NCBI GenBank assembly: GCA_017531765.1
Contig: JAFXKJ010000156.1
Coordinates: forward strand, 1-55,792
Source: Clostridia bacterium
GTDB lineage: Bacteria; Bacillota; Clostridia; Oscillospirales; CAG-272
Direction of reading: 5' to 3'
Length of the DNA stretch: 55,792 bases
The notes beneath the pieces were generated by a model. That model searched no databases, was not told the origin of the DNA, and worked only from the letters and a program-made list of their open reading frames with translations. The translations under genes and the position numbers were made by a program. The stretch's first letter is position 1. The number at the start of each line of letters is the position of its first letter. Positions 9,041 to 17,911 of this stretch are shown here, piece after piece.

Positions 9041-10456
9041 TTATATAGATTTTTTTCTGTAATACTGCTTTGATATGGATAGGATTATTCCCATCTCCAG
9101 CATCAGCATGAGCAGCGACGACCCTCCGTATGAGAAGAACGGGAGGGAAATTCCCGTGTTGGGAATAATGTCGCAGACGACCATCATATTGAGAAATGCC
9201 TGCAACGCCACCTGAGTTGTGATACCGAAAACCGTAAGCATTGAAAAGGTATCAGGTGCGCGCATTGCTATTACGTAGCCTCTCCAAATGAATAGAAGGA
9301 ACAGTCCGATAAGAAGAACAGCTCCCACAAAGCCAAGCTCTTCACACCAAATTGTATAAATAAAGTCGTTGTGTGCCTCCGACACATAACCGAATTTCTG
9401 ACGGCTTTCCGAGAACCCCACACCGAAGAGACCGCCCGAGCCGATGGCAAGTACACCTTGAGTTGTCTGCCAGTCTTCAGCCAGGGCATTGGCATTTTCC
9501 GAGGTAAAGGTGGTAATGCGTTTAAGGGCGTAAGGGTTATTCATAAGATATACTACCGCCGCACTCAAACCCGCTACAAGAGCAGTTACGGAAGTATAAA
9601 TAAAGTGACAGCCGCCCACAAGCATTACCGCCACACCAATGGCGCAAACGATAAAGGTTCCCGACAAATGCTTTCCCAAAAGAACGAACCCGCCTGCAAT
9701 TCCGATAAAGCACAGCGGCAAGAGAGTATTTCTTACATATGTGCCGAGGATGCCGTTTCGCTCCTTCATTTTTTCGCGGTATTTGTCGATGTACCATGCA
9801 AGGATCAGCACAATGGCGAACTTCATGATCTCGGATGGCTGTACGTTGATTCCCGCAACATTGATCCATCTCTTGGCTCCCTTTACGGTAACACCTATGA
9901 ACGGAACAGCAATCAACAAAAGCAGGGCAAATAGGTAAGCCGCAATAGCACCCCACTTTTTATACCATGTATAGGGGACCATTGATGCGACGAACATTAA
10001 GATACCGCCTGCCAAAGCAAATCCAAGATGCTTTTTCAGATAATAAAAGCTGTCGCCGTACTCATCCATCGCAGAAGGGTAGCTTGCGCTGTATACCATA
10101 AGTGCGCCAAATGCCACAAGCAGAACGACCAAAGCAAGCATAAGCTTGTCGACGCCTCCGCGGACTCTTTCCACCTCCTGCTGCCACTCTTCTTCACGTT
10201 TTACGGCAGCCAAGGCTCTGTTTTCGCGGCGCGGTACCACAGCTCTGCCTTTTTCGGAATTTCTTCCCACGGCAAGCCTTCTGCCACCGGCTCCCATAGT
10301 AACGCGAGGACGGTTGGAAGCATTCTCCGATGTACCTTGTCTCGTATTTTTCGGAGCATTTGCGCCCCTCTTTGAATCGTAACCTGCCGCGCCTCTGTTC
10401 AAGTTCTGAGGGCGACGTACGGCACGGGGGGGTCTCTTTTTATCATTGTTATTCAT
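9041..10456 (-). CDS. ftsW: Peptidoglycan glycosyltransferase FtsW with long basic N-terminal extension
   Basis: This SEDS-family septal glycosyltransferase polymerises lipid II together with its cognate class B PBP (the SpoVD/FtsI at 14559). About 10 membrane helices start at residue 105. SEDS hallmarks are present: MVYSASYP, KGAKRWINV, QPSEIMKFA, EDWQTTQGVLAIGSGGLFGVGFSES, EAHNDFIYTIWCEELGF, and IPNTGISLPFFSYGGSSL at the end. The first 100 residues are unusual: rich in Arg, Asn, Lys and Gly, with no membrane helix, and presumably cytoplasmic and disordered. GGAGG precedes the ATG. It follows mraY directly; murD, usually found between the two, is absent. Confidence 0.95.
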   Translation of the reverse strand: MNNNDKKRPPRAVRRPQNLNRGAAGYDSKRGANAPKNTRQGTSENASNRPRVTMGAGGRRLAVGRNSEKGRAVVPRRENRALAAVKREEEWQQEVERVRGGVDKLMLALVVLLVAFGALMVYSASYPSAMDEYGDSFYYLKKHLGFALAGGILMFVASMVPYTWYKKWGAIAAYLFALLLLIAVPFIGVTVKGAKRWINVAGINVQPSEIMKFAIVLILAWYIDKYREKMKERNGILGTYVRNTLLPLCFIGIAGGFVLLGKHLSGTFIVCAIGVAVMLVGGCHFIYTSVTALVAGLSAAVVYLMNNPYALKRITTFTSENANALAEDWQTTQGVLAIGSGGLFGVGFSESRQKFGYVSEAHNDFIYTIWCEELGFVGAVLLIGLFLLFIWRGYVIAMRAPDTFSMLTVFGITTQVALQAFLNMMVVCDIIPNTGISLPFFSYGGSSLLMLMLEMGIILSISKQYYRKKSI

Positions 10457-10482
10457 GCCTTTGCCCTCCTTTTAATCTGAAA

Positions 10483-11490
10483 TTATTTTATGATACTTAA
10501 AAAAGCAACTGCACTGAGTATAATTGTAACTACTGTAAATACGGCAACTATCTTGTTTTCACTCCAACCGCATTTCTCGAAATGATGGTGGATTGGCGCC
10601 ATCTTGAAAAGACGCTTTCCGTGAGTTAGCTTAAAATATGTAACCTGAAGCATGACCGATGCGGTTTCGATAATGTATACAAGGCCGCAAATAACAATAA
10701 TTAGGGGATTGTTCATCATGAACGCACCGCCGACCACAAGTCCCCCAAGGAATATGGAGCCAGTGTCACCCATAAACACTCTTGCCGGGTTGAGATTATA
10801 AACAAGGAATCCCGCACATCCGCCCACAGTAAGAACACCGAGACCGAGAAGAGGTCCGTCAGGCTCGGCAAGTCCGCCCGCAAATCCTGCGGCAATAAAG
10901 AAGAGACCTACAACAAGGGTAACAGATGAAGCAAGACCGTCAATACCGTCGGTAAGGTTCACACTGTTGAGCATTCCGCAAATGAGTATGAGAGACACTA
11001 TGTAGTAAAAAACGCCGAGCTCAATGGGTGTGTCTGCAAAGGGTATATAAAGCTTTGTGTTTACTCCGAACACCATGCTCATACCGAAAAGGTAAAGAGC
11101 TGCCGCCAATAACTGAAGGAGGAATTTCTGTGACGCCGTAAGTCCTTCGTTTCTCTTATTTCTCAGCTTTGCCGCGTCGTCGACGCAACCGATAAGACCG
11201 CCCGCAAGTCCCAGACCCAGGGTGAATATCAGGGAAAGCGCCATTTCAGCTCCGTCAAGTACCCAGATAACAGCAGAAACGACCCCTCCGACGATGAGCA
11301 TTGCCGCGATAAATGCAATACCGCCCATTGTGGGAGTTCCTTCCTTACTCTTGTGCCATCTCGGTCCGATGTCAAGGATCTTCTGCCCCATCTTCTTGCT
11401 TTTCAAAATCGGGATCAGTTTTTTAGAAAACAAAACCGTGAGAACGAAAGTCACAATTAAGGCTGATGCCGCCATAATTTTATATGTCAT
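10483..11490 (-). CDS. mraY: Phospho-N-acetylmuramoyl-pentapeptide transferase MraY
   Basis: MraY makes lipid I by moving phospho-MurNAc-pentapeptide from UDP onto undecaprenyl phosphate. The 335-residue polytopic protein contains the family landmarks KEGTPTMGG near residue 50, GCVDDAAKLRN with the adjacent Asp pair, NSVNLTDGIDGLASS, FMGDTGSIFLGG, and the HHHFEKCGW histidine motif near the end. AAGGATATAACT precedes the ATG. The gene starts two bases after murF ends, so translation is probably coupled. Confidence 0.97.
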   Translation of the reverse strand: MTYKIMAASALIVTFVLTVLFSKKLIPILKSKKMGQKILDIGPRWHKSKEGTPTMGGIAFIAAMLIVGGVVSAVIWVLDGAEMALSLIFTLGLGLAGGLIGCVDDAAKLRNKRNEGLTASQKFLLQLLAAALYLFGMSMVFGVNTKLYIPFADTPIELGVFYYIVSLILICGMLNSVNLTDGIDGLASSVTLVVGLFFIAAGFAGGLAEPDGPLLGLGVLTVGGCAGFLVYNLNPARVFMGDTGSIFLGGLVVGGAFMMNNPLIIVICGLVYIIETASVMLQVTYFKLTHGKRLFKMAPIHHHFEKCGWSENKIVAVFTVVTIILSAVAFLSIIK

Positions 11491-11492
11491 AG

Positions 11493-12947
11493 TTATATCC
11501 TTGCCTTTGCTTTATTTATTCTTTTTTTGAGGCATTCGATTACCTTTTCAGCGTGGATGGCACGGCTCGCCTTAACAAGAAGCACATCACCCGCTTCAAG
11601 GGACTGGAATATCATATCCGCCATAGTCTGTGGATCTCTCGTGTCAAGGCAGACGAAAACGTTTTCTGCTCTGATTCCCTTCTTTATAGCCGCTTCAGCA
11701 ACAATATCGCTCATCATACCGTAGCAAAACAGCTTCGATACCTTTGATTGAGCTGCATACTGACCCAGTTGATCGTGCATAAGACGGGAGTAATCACCAA
11801 GCTCAAGCATATCACCAAGAAGTGCGAGTGGACGCTTACCCTGTCTTGAAGAGAAGGATGCGAGCACATCCAGTGCGGCGCGCATGGATTCGGGACTTGC
11901 ATTGTAGCAGTCGTCGATAACCGTCAGATCCCCGATCTCATAAATTCTCTGTCTCATTTCAGCACCGACAAAATTAAGGAGTCCCCGTCTGATCTCTTCG
12001 TCACTCATGCCGAGAAGGGTTCCCACCGCGTATGCCGTAAGGGCATTATAAACGTTATGCTTACCCAAAATCGGGATCTCGATATTGGTGATGGCCTTGT
12101 TGTCATAGATCATATCAAAGGTGATACCGTCAACACCCACTCTGATATTAAGTGCTCTGTAATCTCCGTTTCTGTTGTAGATGCTCATCATTCCGACATT
12201 CTTCGGAATCTCGTCACGCTTTTCAAAAAGAAGCGGTTCGTCTGCATTTATCAGGAGAATTCCGTCATCCTTCAGACCCGAAGCGATCTCAAGCTTCGCC
12301 TTGCAGATGTTTTCTCTCGTTCCGAGAGTTGCAAGGTGTGATGTTCCGATATTTGTAACGATGGCAATATCAGGTTTTACTATTTTTGACATATATTCGA
12401 TCTCGCCGAGATCACTCATGCCAAGCTCGATTACCGAAACCTCATCCTCCTCACTGAGCCCAAGAAGGGTAAGGGGAAGTCCAAGCTCGTTGTTGTAGTT
12501 TCCCTGAGTTTTGTGAGTCTTAAACTTTACACCCGCAACAGAGGCAACAAATTCTTTAGTTGTGGTCTTACCCACGCTTCCGGTGATAGCCACAAAGGTT
12601 GCCCTTGAGAGGTCTCTGTACCATTCGGCAAATCTTCCGAGAGCCGCAATTACGTCATCAACCACAATCACAGCAAAGTCGCCGCAACTTTTTATCGTTT
12701 CGGGAACACTAACTGACATAGCACATACTGCTCCGCGGGAGACAGCATCGGGAATGAAGTCAGCGCCGTCAACTCTCGTACCCCTGATAGCACAGAACAG
12801 TGCACCGTCAACGGCTTCACCCGAAGATGTTGTAACGGATGTTATTTTACTGTCGGTATCAATATTTCCAAAGCACTCAGTCTTGCCTCCGACGATCCCA
12901 GCAAGCTCTTTTATGCTCGGTGTTCTAAGTTTCAGTTCTACACTCAT
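11493..12947 (-). CDS. murF: UDP-N-acetylmuramoyl-tripeptide--D-alanyl-D-alanine ligase MurF
   Basis: MurF adds D-Ala-D-Ala to the UDP-MurNAc-tripeptide, the last cytoplasmic step before MraY. The 484-residue protein has the Mur ligase P-loop GSVGKTTTKEF near residue 127, the TQGNYNNELGLPLTLL substrate motif typical of MurF, the EMG-type Walker B neighbourhood VIELGMSDLGEI, the central motif HNVYNALTAYAVG, and DDCYNASPESMRAAL in the C-terminal domain. AGGAAGGATCAC precedes the ATG. The order murE-murF-mraY follows the biosynthetic pathway. Confidence 0.96.
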   Translation of the reverse strand: MSVELKLRTPSIKELAGIVGGKTECFGNIDTDSKITSVTTSSGEAVDGALFCAIRGTRVDGADFIPDAVSRGAVCAMSVSVPETIKSCGDFAVIVVDDVIAALGRFAEWYRDLSRATFVAITGSVGKTTTKEFVASVAGVKFKTHKTQGNYNNELGLPLTLLGLSEEDEVSVIELGMSDLGEIEYMSKIVKPDIAIVTNIGTSHLATLGTRENICKAKLEIASGLKDDGILLINADEPLLFEKRDEIPKNVGMMSIYNRNGDYRALNIRVGVDGITFDMIYDNKAITNIEIPILGKHNVYNALTAYAVGTLLGMSDEEIRRGLLNFVGAEMRQRIYEIGDLTVIDDCYNASPESMRAALDVLASFSSRQGKRPLALLGDMLELGDYSRLMHDQLGQYAAQSKVSKLFCYGMMSDIVAEAAIKKGIRAENVFVCLDTRDPQTMADMIFQSLEAGDVLLVKASRAIHAEKVIECLKKRINKAKARI

Positions 12948-12988
12948 TGTGATCCTTCCTTTCTGAAGTCCTGTTAAATTATTGCCGC

Positions 12989-14503
12989 TTAAAACTTATC
13001 TGCGGCGCGTCTTGCAATTTCAATCTCATCAAACGGAAGCATTCCGTTATTGGTAATTTCGTATTTTTCATGTCCCTTACCCGCAAGGACTATTATATCT
13101 CCGTCGGATGCCGTTCTCACTGCATATTCAATGGCACACCGTCTGTCAGATATGACCGCATGGGGCTTTTCTTTGTCTATGCCGAGAAGAATTTCACAGA
13201 TTATCTCATCAGCATCCTCTCCGCGGCTGTTATCCGATGTTACAATCACAAAATCGGCAAGTCTCGATGCCACCGAGCCCATTTCACGGCGTTTTCCTCT
13301 GTCCCTTTCTCCTCCGCAACCGAAAAGAAGTGTGATCTTACGGTTTTTGTTTCTGCATTCCCGTACTGTTCTCAGTAGTCCTTCAAGGGCGGCGGGAGTA
13401 TGTGCATAGTCAACTATCAGTTCAAACTGTTTACCGTCTCTGCCGATGCTTACCCGTTCAAGTCTGCCGTCAACGCCCCTAAGATTCCCGATACCGTCGC
13501 GCACCGCCTCAGCCTCAACTCCCAGCCTCATCGCCGCCGCGGCGGCAAGAAGAGAGTTATATACCGTAAAGTCCCCGATCATTGGACTTTTTATCTTAAA
13601 CACAGCGTTTTTTGAGAAATATACGTATTCAACTCCGTCAAGGCCCAATTTATTTCTGCAAAGCGCGGTAACGTCGGCATTTCCGAAGCCCTGAGATGCA
13701 GGATCCGCACTGACAGCAGTTACGTTCCCAAATTCCTCACTGTTCGCAAGGCGCCTCATGTAACTGTCATCAACATTAACTGTCAGCTTTTCCGCCAGAT
13801 CCGCAAGGTGCTTTTTTGCACCGAAGTAGCTTTCCATGTCCCCGTGATAATCAAGATGCTCTCGGCTGAGATTGGTAAACACAGCCATGTCAAGCCTTAT
13901 GGGATCAAGCTTATTTTGCGCCAGGGCATGGGACGACGCCTCGAAGATCAGAGTGTCGATCCCCTTTTGCTTCATCAGATACACACATCCGTAGAAATAC
14001 TCGGGATCAGGCGTTGTCATGGAGCATACTTTATCCGAGACAGACGACAGCTTATGGTTTCCGATCTCCTCATCATCAGCCATCGCCTTAAGTGTTGTTA
14101 TAATTCCCACGCGTTTTCCTGCGGCACGGAATATCTCGCGAAGAAAAAGCACGGTGGTTGTTTTTCCGTTGGTACCCGTGACCGCCACGGTCTTCATACC
14201 GTCACAGGGGCGCGAGTACCAGTTGTTCCATATATGAGCTTCTGCGAGTCTGGTGTTCGCCGTGATGATCGACGACGTGCCCATCGGAAGCGCCGTCTCA
14301 TCCGAAGCTACAATGACAGCGGCGCCGCGCTTAAGCGCTTCACCTACAAATCTGTGACCGTCAGTCTTGCTTCCTTTGATGCAAATAAACATTCCGCCCC
14401 GCAGAACGCATCTTGAATCCGATGTTATATGTGAAACGTCAATATCATCCCCGACATTCCACTTTACCACATCAACACCGCGAAAAAGCTCTGATAACCT
14501 CAT
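12989..14503 (-). CDS. murE: UDP-N-acetylmuramoyl-tripeptide synthetase MurE
   Basis: MurE adds the third residue of the peptidoglycan stem peptide. The 504-residue protein contains the P-loop VTGTNGKTTTVLFL, MTTPDPEYFY, EASSHALAQNKLDP, FTNLSREHLDYHGDMESYFGAKK and VDYAHTPAALEGLL. The substrate-selecting motif appears as TSDNSRGEDADEI rather than the DNPR of classical meso-DAP enzymes, so the added amino acid cannot be assigned from the motif alone. A ddh gene at 42089 makes meso-DAP plausible. GGAGGGTAT precedes the ATG. Confidence 0.94.
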   Translation of the reverse strand: MRLSELFRGVDVVKWNVGDDIDVSHITSDSRCVLRGGMFICIKGSKTDGHRFVGEALKRGAAVIVASDETALPMGTSSIITANTRLAEAHIWNNWYSRPCDGMKTVAVTGTNGKTTTVLFLREIFRAAGKRVGIITTLKAMADDEEIGNHKLSSVSDKVCSMTTPDPEYFYGCVYLMKQKGIDTLIFEASSHALAQNKLDPIRLDMAVFTNLSREHLDYHGDMESYFGAKKHLADLAEKLTVNVDDSYMRRLANSEEFGNVTAVSADPASQGFGNADVTALCRNKLGLDGVEYVYFSKNAVFKIKSPMIGDFTVYNSLLAAAAAMRLGVEAEAVRDGIGNLRGVDGRLERVSIGRDGKQFELIVDYAHTPAALEGLLRTVRECRNKNRKITLLFGCGGERDRGKRREMGSVASRLADFVIVTSDNSRGEDADEIICEILLGIDKEKPHAVISDRRCAIEYAVRTASDGDIIVLAGKGHEKYEITNNGMLPFDEIEIARRAADKF

Positions 14504-14558
14504 ATACCCTCCAAAAGTTAAATTTTTACTTTTTTAACTTCCGGGATATTTTGCGTCT

Positions 14559-16901
14559 TTAGTCTGTTACGTCCATATGTCTAAGCTCAAACTGAACGAT
14601 GGTTCCCACTTCAACCTCAGTACCCGCCTCGGGATACTGGCTGATTACAGTCGCCGACGAGCCGTTTGTAGCTCCCGTGATCTTCATATTCAGTTCCGCA
14701 CCGATAAGCACCTTATTTGCGGCATCAGCCGTCAAATTAAGAATATCGGGGACTACGGTTGTCTCTCTGGGTGAAGTTTCGCCGCAGTAAATGATAACCT
14801 TTCCGTTCTCTGCTCTCATTGTGCTTCCCGCAACGGGGAACTGAGATGTGATAATGTCGCCGTCACCGATGATCTCGCACTCAAGTCCCCTGAGGGCAAG
14901 GTCATCCTTTGCGGCACTTGGCGAGCCGCCGACGTAATCCGAAATAAGGACGTCGAGAGTGGCAAGATCCTCTTCGGTGTACTGCTGTTCAACACCGAGA
15001 TAAGGAAGAATAGTAGCAAGAAGGTTGGAAATATAAGGAGCAGCAACCACGCTTCCGTAAACTGCACCCTTCATAGGCTCATCTACGATTATGATAGCTG
15101 CGATCTGCGGGTCATCCATAGGTGCATACGCCGCGCAGGAGCCGACTCTGAAGGATTTAACACCGTTCTCGTCGTATTTATCTCGCTTCTCAGACGTTCC
15201 TGTCTTTGCCGCAACCTTGTAACCCTTAACGTAGGCATTTTTCGCACCGCCGTCGCCTGATACACCGTCTTCAAGGACGATAGTTATTTCTTCACAAACA
15301 TCACTGCTTATGACCTGACGCTTAACGTTTGTTTCATATGTTTTGACAACATTACCGTCGTCATCGACGATCTCCTTCAGAACGTGAGGAGTGAGGGCAT
15401 ATCCCCCGTTGGCGATGGTAGCTATAGCGGTAAGCTGCTGAATGGGCGTTGTCTTAAATGTCTGGCCGAAGGAATATACCGCAAGGCTTACGTTACCGAA
15501 ATTTGAACGGGATGCGGTGATACCCTTGGCTTCACCGGGAAGGTCAATTCCCGTAGTTGAAGTATATCCGAGAGCTTCAAAGTAATTGAAAAAACGTTCG
15601 GTACCGATCTTCTCCGCAACCTGCATCAAAGCGGGGTTACAGGACTGCTGAAGTCCGTATCTGTATTTCAGCCATCCGTGACCGGCTGTGTAGTGACAGT
15701 TAATAGGGTCGCTCCAGCCTTCAACGAAGTATTCTCCGCCGCAGTAAAACTCGTCGTCAAAGGTTATGAGCTTTTCTTCAAGAGCCATAGCCGTCGTCAT
15801 GATCTTGAAGGTAGAGCCGGGCTCGTAAAGCTCGGTTATGGCTTTATTCTTCCACATCGTAAAGAGAAGCTCGCCGAAGGCATCGTCATACTCGTCAGTT
15901 CCCTCTTCATACTGTGAAAGCTTAGTCTGCGAATCCTCATCAAGGGTATAGGGAGAGTTCAAATCAAAGGCGGGGTACGTTGCCATTCCGAGAATACCGC
16001 CGGTCTTAACGTCCATTACAATTCCCGTAACGCGGTTTCCCGCACCCGAATCGTAATAGGTCATCTCAAGCTGATTTTCAAGGGCACTCTGAATGTACTT
16101 ATCGATGGTAGTTACGATGTTGTAACCGTTCTCCTCGGAAATGTAGGTCTCATACTCAAAGGGCATATCGTTATTCTTTGCATCATGAGCCTGAACGTAC
16201 TTTCCGCTTTTGCCTTCCAGAATGTTATTGTAGAATGCCTCGATGCCGTCGCGTCCCACACCCTCGGAGTTTGTAAATCCTATAACGTGGGAAGCAAGAC
16301 TTCCGTAAGGGTAATATCTTTTGGAGGATTCTCTGTCGTACACCTGATCTTCAAAATTATTTTTAGAGATAAACTCGCGCACCTTCACGTCAACTGTTTC
16401 GTCAACATTGTTTTTGATCACCTCATACTGTCTGTCGGTCTTAGTCATCTTCTCACGGATCAGAGAATAGTCAACGTCCAAAGTATACGAAAGGAACTTG
16501 GCAATAAACTCATCCGCCTCGGTGCCGTAATACGAAGCCTTGCCGTCCTCGGAGGTCCACTCATATTTTATGTCGTTGTCCTTATCGCCGTCTGAGTTAT
16601 TTTTCTCTATCTCTTTATTTTTTTCAGATATATGCTTGGGAGAGATTATCACATTATAAACCGATTTATTTGTGGCAAGCACAACTCCGTTTCTGTCGGT
16701 TATATCTCCTCGCTCGGGATTGACGTTGACCTCGGTCGTTAGCTGATTAAGAACCTGAGACTGGTAGTAGGCATAATCCTTAAGCTGATACTTGGCAAGA
16801 CGTCCAATGATCAGAAGAGCCATGCCAATGAAAAAGCAGAAAGCTATCGCAAGTCTCAGATAGGTTTTTCTGTCTGTTCTGTTTCTGACTGTTTTATTCA
16901 C
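14559..16901 (-). CDS. spoVD: Class B penicillin-binding protein, SpoVD/FtsI type, with PASTA domains
   Basis: This transpeptidase crosslinks peptidoglycan at the septum or in the spore cortex, paired with FtsW. It has one membrane helix (LAIAFCFFIGMALLIIG), a dimerisation domain starting NPERGDITDRNGVVLATN, and the transpeptidase domain with active-site EPGSTFK, SCN (QQSCNPAL) and KTGT (VAAKTGTSEKR). Two C-terminal PASTA repeats end the protein. A low-complexity N/D/K/E insertion near residues 95-115 is unusual. The longest reading begins with TTG at 16916. GGGAGA placed five bases before a GTG at 16901 makes that GTG the better start, giving 780 residues. Whether it serves vegetative division, sporulation or both is not resolved, since it is the only such gene in the cluster. 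Confidence 0.93.
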   Translation of the reverse strand: MNKTVRNRTDRKTYLRLAIAFCFFIGMALLIIGRLAKYQLKDYAYYQSQVLNQLTTEVNVNPERGDITDRNGVVLATNKSVYNVIISPKHISEKNKEIEKNNSDGDKDNDIKYEWTSEDGKASYYGTEADEFIAKFLSYTLDVDYSLIREKMTKTDRQYEVIKNNVDETVDVKVREFISKNNFEDQVYDRESSKRYYPYGSLASHVIGFTNSEGVGRDGIEAFYNNILEGKSGKYVQAHDAKNNDMPFEYETYISEENGYNIVTTIDKYIQSALENQLEMTYYDSGAGNRVTGIVMDVKTGGILGMATYPAFDLNSPYTLDEDSQTKLSQYEEGTDEYDDAFGELLFTMWKNKAITELYEPGSTFKIMTTAMALEEKLITFDDEFYCGGEYFVEGWSDPINCHYTAGHGWLKYRYGLQQSCNPALMQVAEKIGTERFFNYFEALGYTSTTGIDLPGEAKGITASRSNFGNVSLAVYSFGQTFKTTPIQQLTAIATIANGGYALTPHVLKEIVDDDGNVVKTYETNVKRQVISSDVCEEITIVLEDGVSGDGGAKNAYVKGYKVAAKTGTSEKRDKYDENGVKSFRVGSCAAYAPMDDPQIAAIIIVDEPMKGAVYGSVVAAPYISNLLATILPYLGVEQQYTEEDLATLDVLISDYVGGSPSAAKDDLALRGLECEIIGDGDIITSQFPVAGSTMRAENGKVIIYCGETSPRETTVVPDILNLTADAANKVLIGAELNMKITGATNGSSATVISQYPEAGTEVEVGTIVQFELRHMDVTD

Positions 16902-16977
16902 AATTATCTCCCACAATCATCAAAACCGTATATCAATTATTACTACGGCAAATCGTAATATATTCCATAAAATCAAA

Positions 16978-16996
16978 GCGCACCCACACAGTGCGC
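16978..16996 (-). terminator. Hairpin between ftsL and spoVD, possible attenuator
   Basis: GCGCAC (16978-16983) pairs with GTGCGC (16991-16996) around a 7-nt loop. On the reverse strand it is followed by TTTGATTTT. The T tract is broken, so partial termination is more likely than full. Confidence 0.4.
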
Positions 16997-17018
16997 CGAT
17001 TTTTACGAGTGCCATGGC

Positions 17019-17094
17019 ACTGTAAGTCTTATTTAATACTGTAAGTCTTATTTAATACTGTAAGTCTTATTTAATACTGTAAGTCTTATTTAAT
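17019..17094. repeat. Four perfect 19-bp tandem repeats at the 3' end of ftsL
   Basis: The unit ACTGTAAGTCTTATTTAAT is repeated four times without a mismatch (76 bp). The last copy contains the ftsL stop codon. The array is a recent duplication of the gene end, since the copies have not diverged. The unit length is not a multiple of three, and the added copies lie after the stop. Confidence 0.95.
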
Positions 17095-17877
17095 ATAGTC
17101 AAGCAGATCGTCAAACATTGAAGCCGCTGAGGACATCATGCCGTTCATAAAGCCAACGTTTTCTTCTTCCGTTTCCGCATTGTTGTCAAGGACTACTCTG
17201 TCACCCTCGGAAAGAGAAATATACTTCTTCTGAACCGAGCCTTCCTTTACCATATTGTATTCCTCGGTTGCGATCTTCTCTATCATAGTGAGGTCGTTCT
17301 TTTCCTCAAGCTGAAGCTTAAGCTTGTCCGCCTTTTCCTCAGCTTCGCTGATCTGCGACTTGATCTCCGAAAGCTCTCTGTTGGACTCGGATACTTGCGC
17401 AAAGCTGTATACCATTGCCATAAGGAGAGTGAAAACGATCGCTACGCAAATGATGAACTGCCAAGGCATCTTCTGACGGGGAACCTTGATCTCGCGTCTC
17501 AGTGCCGCCTCAGACTCAAGACGAGCCTTTTCACGAAGCTTAGCCTTCTCGGATCTTACTGACTGCTGTTCCTTGCGCTTCATTTCCGACTCGTACGCCT
17601 TGGTACGGGAAATGTCTCGCTCAGCTTGTCTGATGCGCGCATCTCTGAGGCGTGCCGATTCAGCTTCCTCTCTTCTTCTGCGGCGCATTTCAGCCTCACG
17701 GACCCACAGCATCTCTTCTCTGCTGAGTCCCTTTGCCTTCTTTCTTTCGGGAGCCTGCGCACTTCTTGCAGGACGGTAACTGTTTCTTGATATTTCTCTG
17801 TTTATATGAGTTCTGCCGTTTGCGTAAATGTTTCTTCCGTAAGCCGACGCATTGGGTCTTGCCGCCTGGTAAGTCAT
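17086..17877 (-). CDS. ftsL: FtsL/DivIC-like septum formation protein with long charged N-terminal region
   Basis: Position between rsmH and the PBP gene identifies this as the FtsL slot. The 263-residue protein has a single membrane helix near residues 140-160 (FIICVAIVFTLLMAMVYSFA). A short extracellular coiled coil (ESNRELSEIKSQISEAEEKADKL) and a conserved-looking IATEEYNMVKEG segment follow. The cytoplasmic part is about 135 residues of alternating Arg, Glu, Lys and Ala, predicted coiled coil, against about 40 residues in typical FtsL. GGGGGAG precedes the ATG at 17877; the ATG 18 bases upstream lies before that site and is less likely. The protein should pair with DivIB and DivIC in the divisome. 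Confidence 0.85.
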   Translation of the reverse strand: MTYQAARPNASAYGRNIYANGRTHINREISRNSYRPARSAQAPERKKAKGLSREEMLWVREAEMRRRRREEAESARLRDARIRQAERDISRTKAYESEMKRKEQQSVRSEKAKLREKARLESEAALRREIKVPRQKMPWQFIICVAIVFTLLMAMVYSFAQVSESNRELSEIKSQISEAEEKADKLKLQLEEKNDLTMIEKIATEEYNMVKEGSVQKKYISLSEGDRVVLDNNAETEEENVGFMNGMMSSAASMFDDLLDYIK

Positions 17878-17911
17878 GCTAACTCCCCCTTTCATGGATT
17901 TTTCTGACTGA

